A DNA stretch of 64,000 nt from Meghimatium bilineatum (taxonomy: Eukaryota; Mollusca; Gastropoda; Stylommatophora; Philomycidae): positions 6,745,747 to 6,809,746 of the forward strand of contig CM067312.1 of NCBI GenBank assembly GCA_034231615.1. The letters run 5' to 3'. Under the pieces are notes generated by a model, which saw nothing but the letters and a program-made list of their open reading frames with translations, ran no database searches and was not told the DNA's origin. Of the stretch, positions 63,740-64,000 are shown piece after piece. Each line of letters starts with the position of its first letter. Position 1 is the first letter of the stretch. A program made the position numbers and the translations under genes.

Positions 63740-64000
63740 AGAGTTCCGGAGAGTAACAAGAATGAAACAACCAACACAGAACCAACATTAGTCGTTATAC
63801 CCTGGGATATTAACTGAACCTGAGATCTGTGTAACTATGGACATGCCCGGTAAATATATAAGATAATCAATATCATCATCATCATCAGGTGCCATGCCGG
63901 GTGGCGTAGGCGGTCATGGCTCTCCACAGCTCTCTGTCCACAGTATTATGTATCAAAGTCGTTGTTATTTCTTTGCCGTGCCAGGTTGTCAAACTGTCTA
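63740..64000. mobile_element. LINE-7 tail (+) followed by LINE-4 tail (-) at the edge
   Basis: 63780-63860 has ACATTAGTCGTTATACCCTG and TGTGTAACTATGGACATGCC, like 47945-48030. From 63880, GCCATGCCGGGTGGCGTAGG and TCATGGCTCTCCACAGCTC match 54330-54440. The window ends inside it. Confidence 0.65.

Overview
This is animal nuclear DNA, most likely from an invertebrate and plausibly a gastropod mollusc. The support is two conserved animal genes cut into small exons with GT/AG introns of 0.4 to 7 kb, very high transposon and minisatellite content, a Penelope-like retroelement, hAT miniature elements and several SINE-like families. The species call is inference. There are no operons, CRISPR arrays, canonical tRNA genes or rRNA genes.

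Two genes lie head to head and each runs off one edge. On the minus strand, 26581 down to 2451, is the N-terminal part of TRAPPC11, a subunit of the TRAPP tethering complex of the secretory pathway. Ten coding exons give about 393 codons with consistent splice phases. On the plus strand, 40188 to 61772, is NSUN7, a member of the NOL1/NOP2/Sun RNA m5C methyltransferase family. Eight coding exons give 633 codons, again phase-consistent, and its C-terminus lies beyond the window. The catalytic Cys position of motif VI is Arg in this copy. The two 5' ends are about 13.6 kb apart and the space between is almost entirely transposon debris, so I see no compact shared promoter. No functional link between the genes is evident.

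Most of the remainder is repeats. (a) SINE-like elements: SINE-A (about 270 bp) and SINE-B (about 160 bp) share their 3' half and a GAA-rich tail. More than 30 pieces are scattered on both strands, and a third element shares the SINE-A head but has another body. (b) Non-LTR retrotransposon tails from several families (RNase H, RT C-terminal and Zn-knuckle-like ends), all decayed. (c) A Penelope-like element with a GIY-YIG domain and long inverted flanks at 49945-51155. (d) DNA elements: two TTAA-type elements of about 0.9 kb inside SINE-B copies, three short hAT elements with 8-bp target duplications, and a 104-bp perfect-TIR element. (e) About 20 minisatellites with units of 18 to 77 bp.

The most unusual observation is that two minisatellites are built from splice junctions of the resident genes. 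The 5' splice site of NSUN7 exon 6 is repeated 16 times (43-bp unit), and the 3' splice site of TRAPPC11 exon 4 is repeated 7 times (40-bp unit). Other arrays also sit next to exons.
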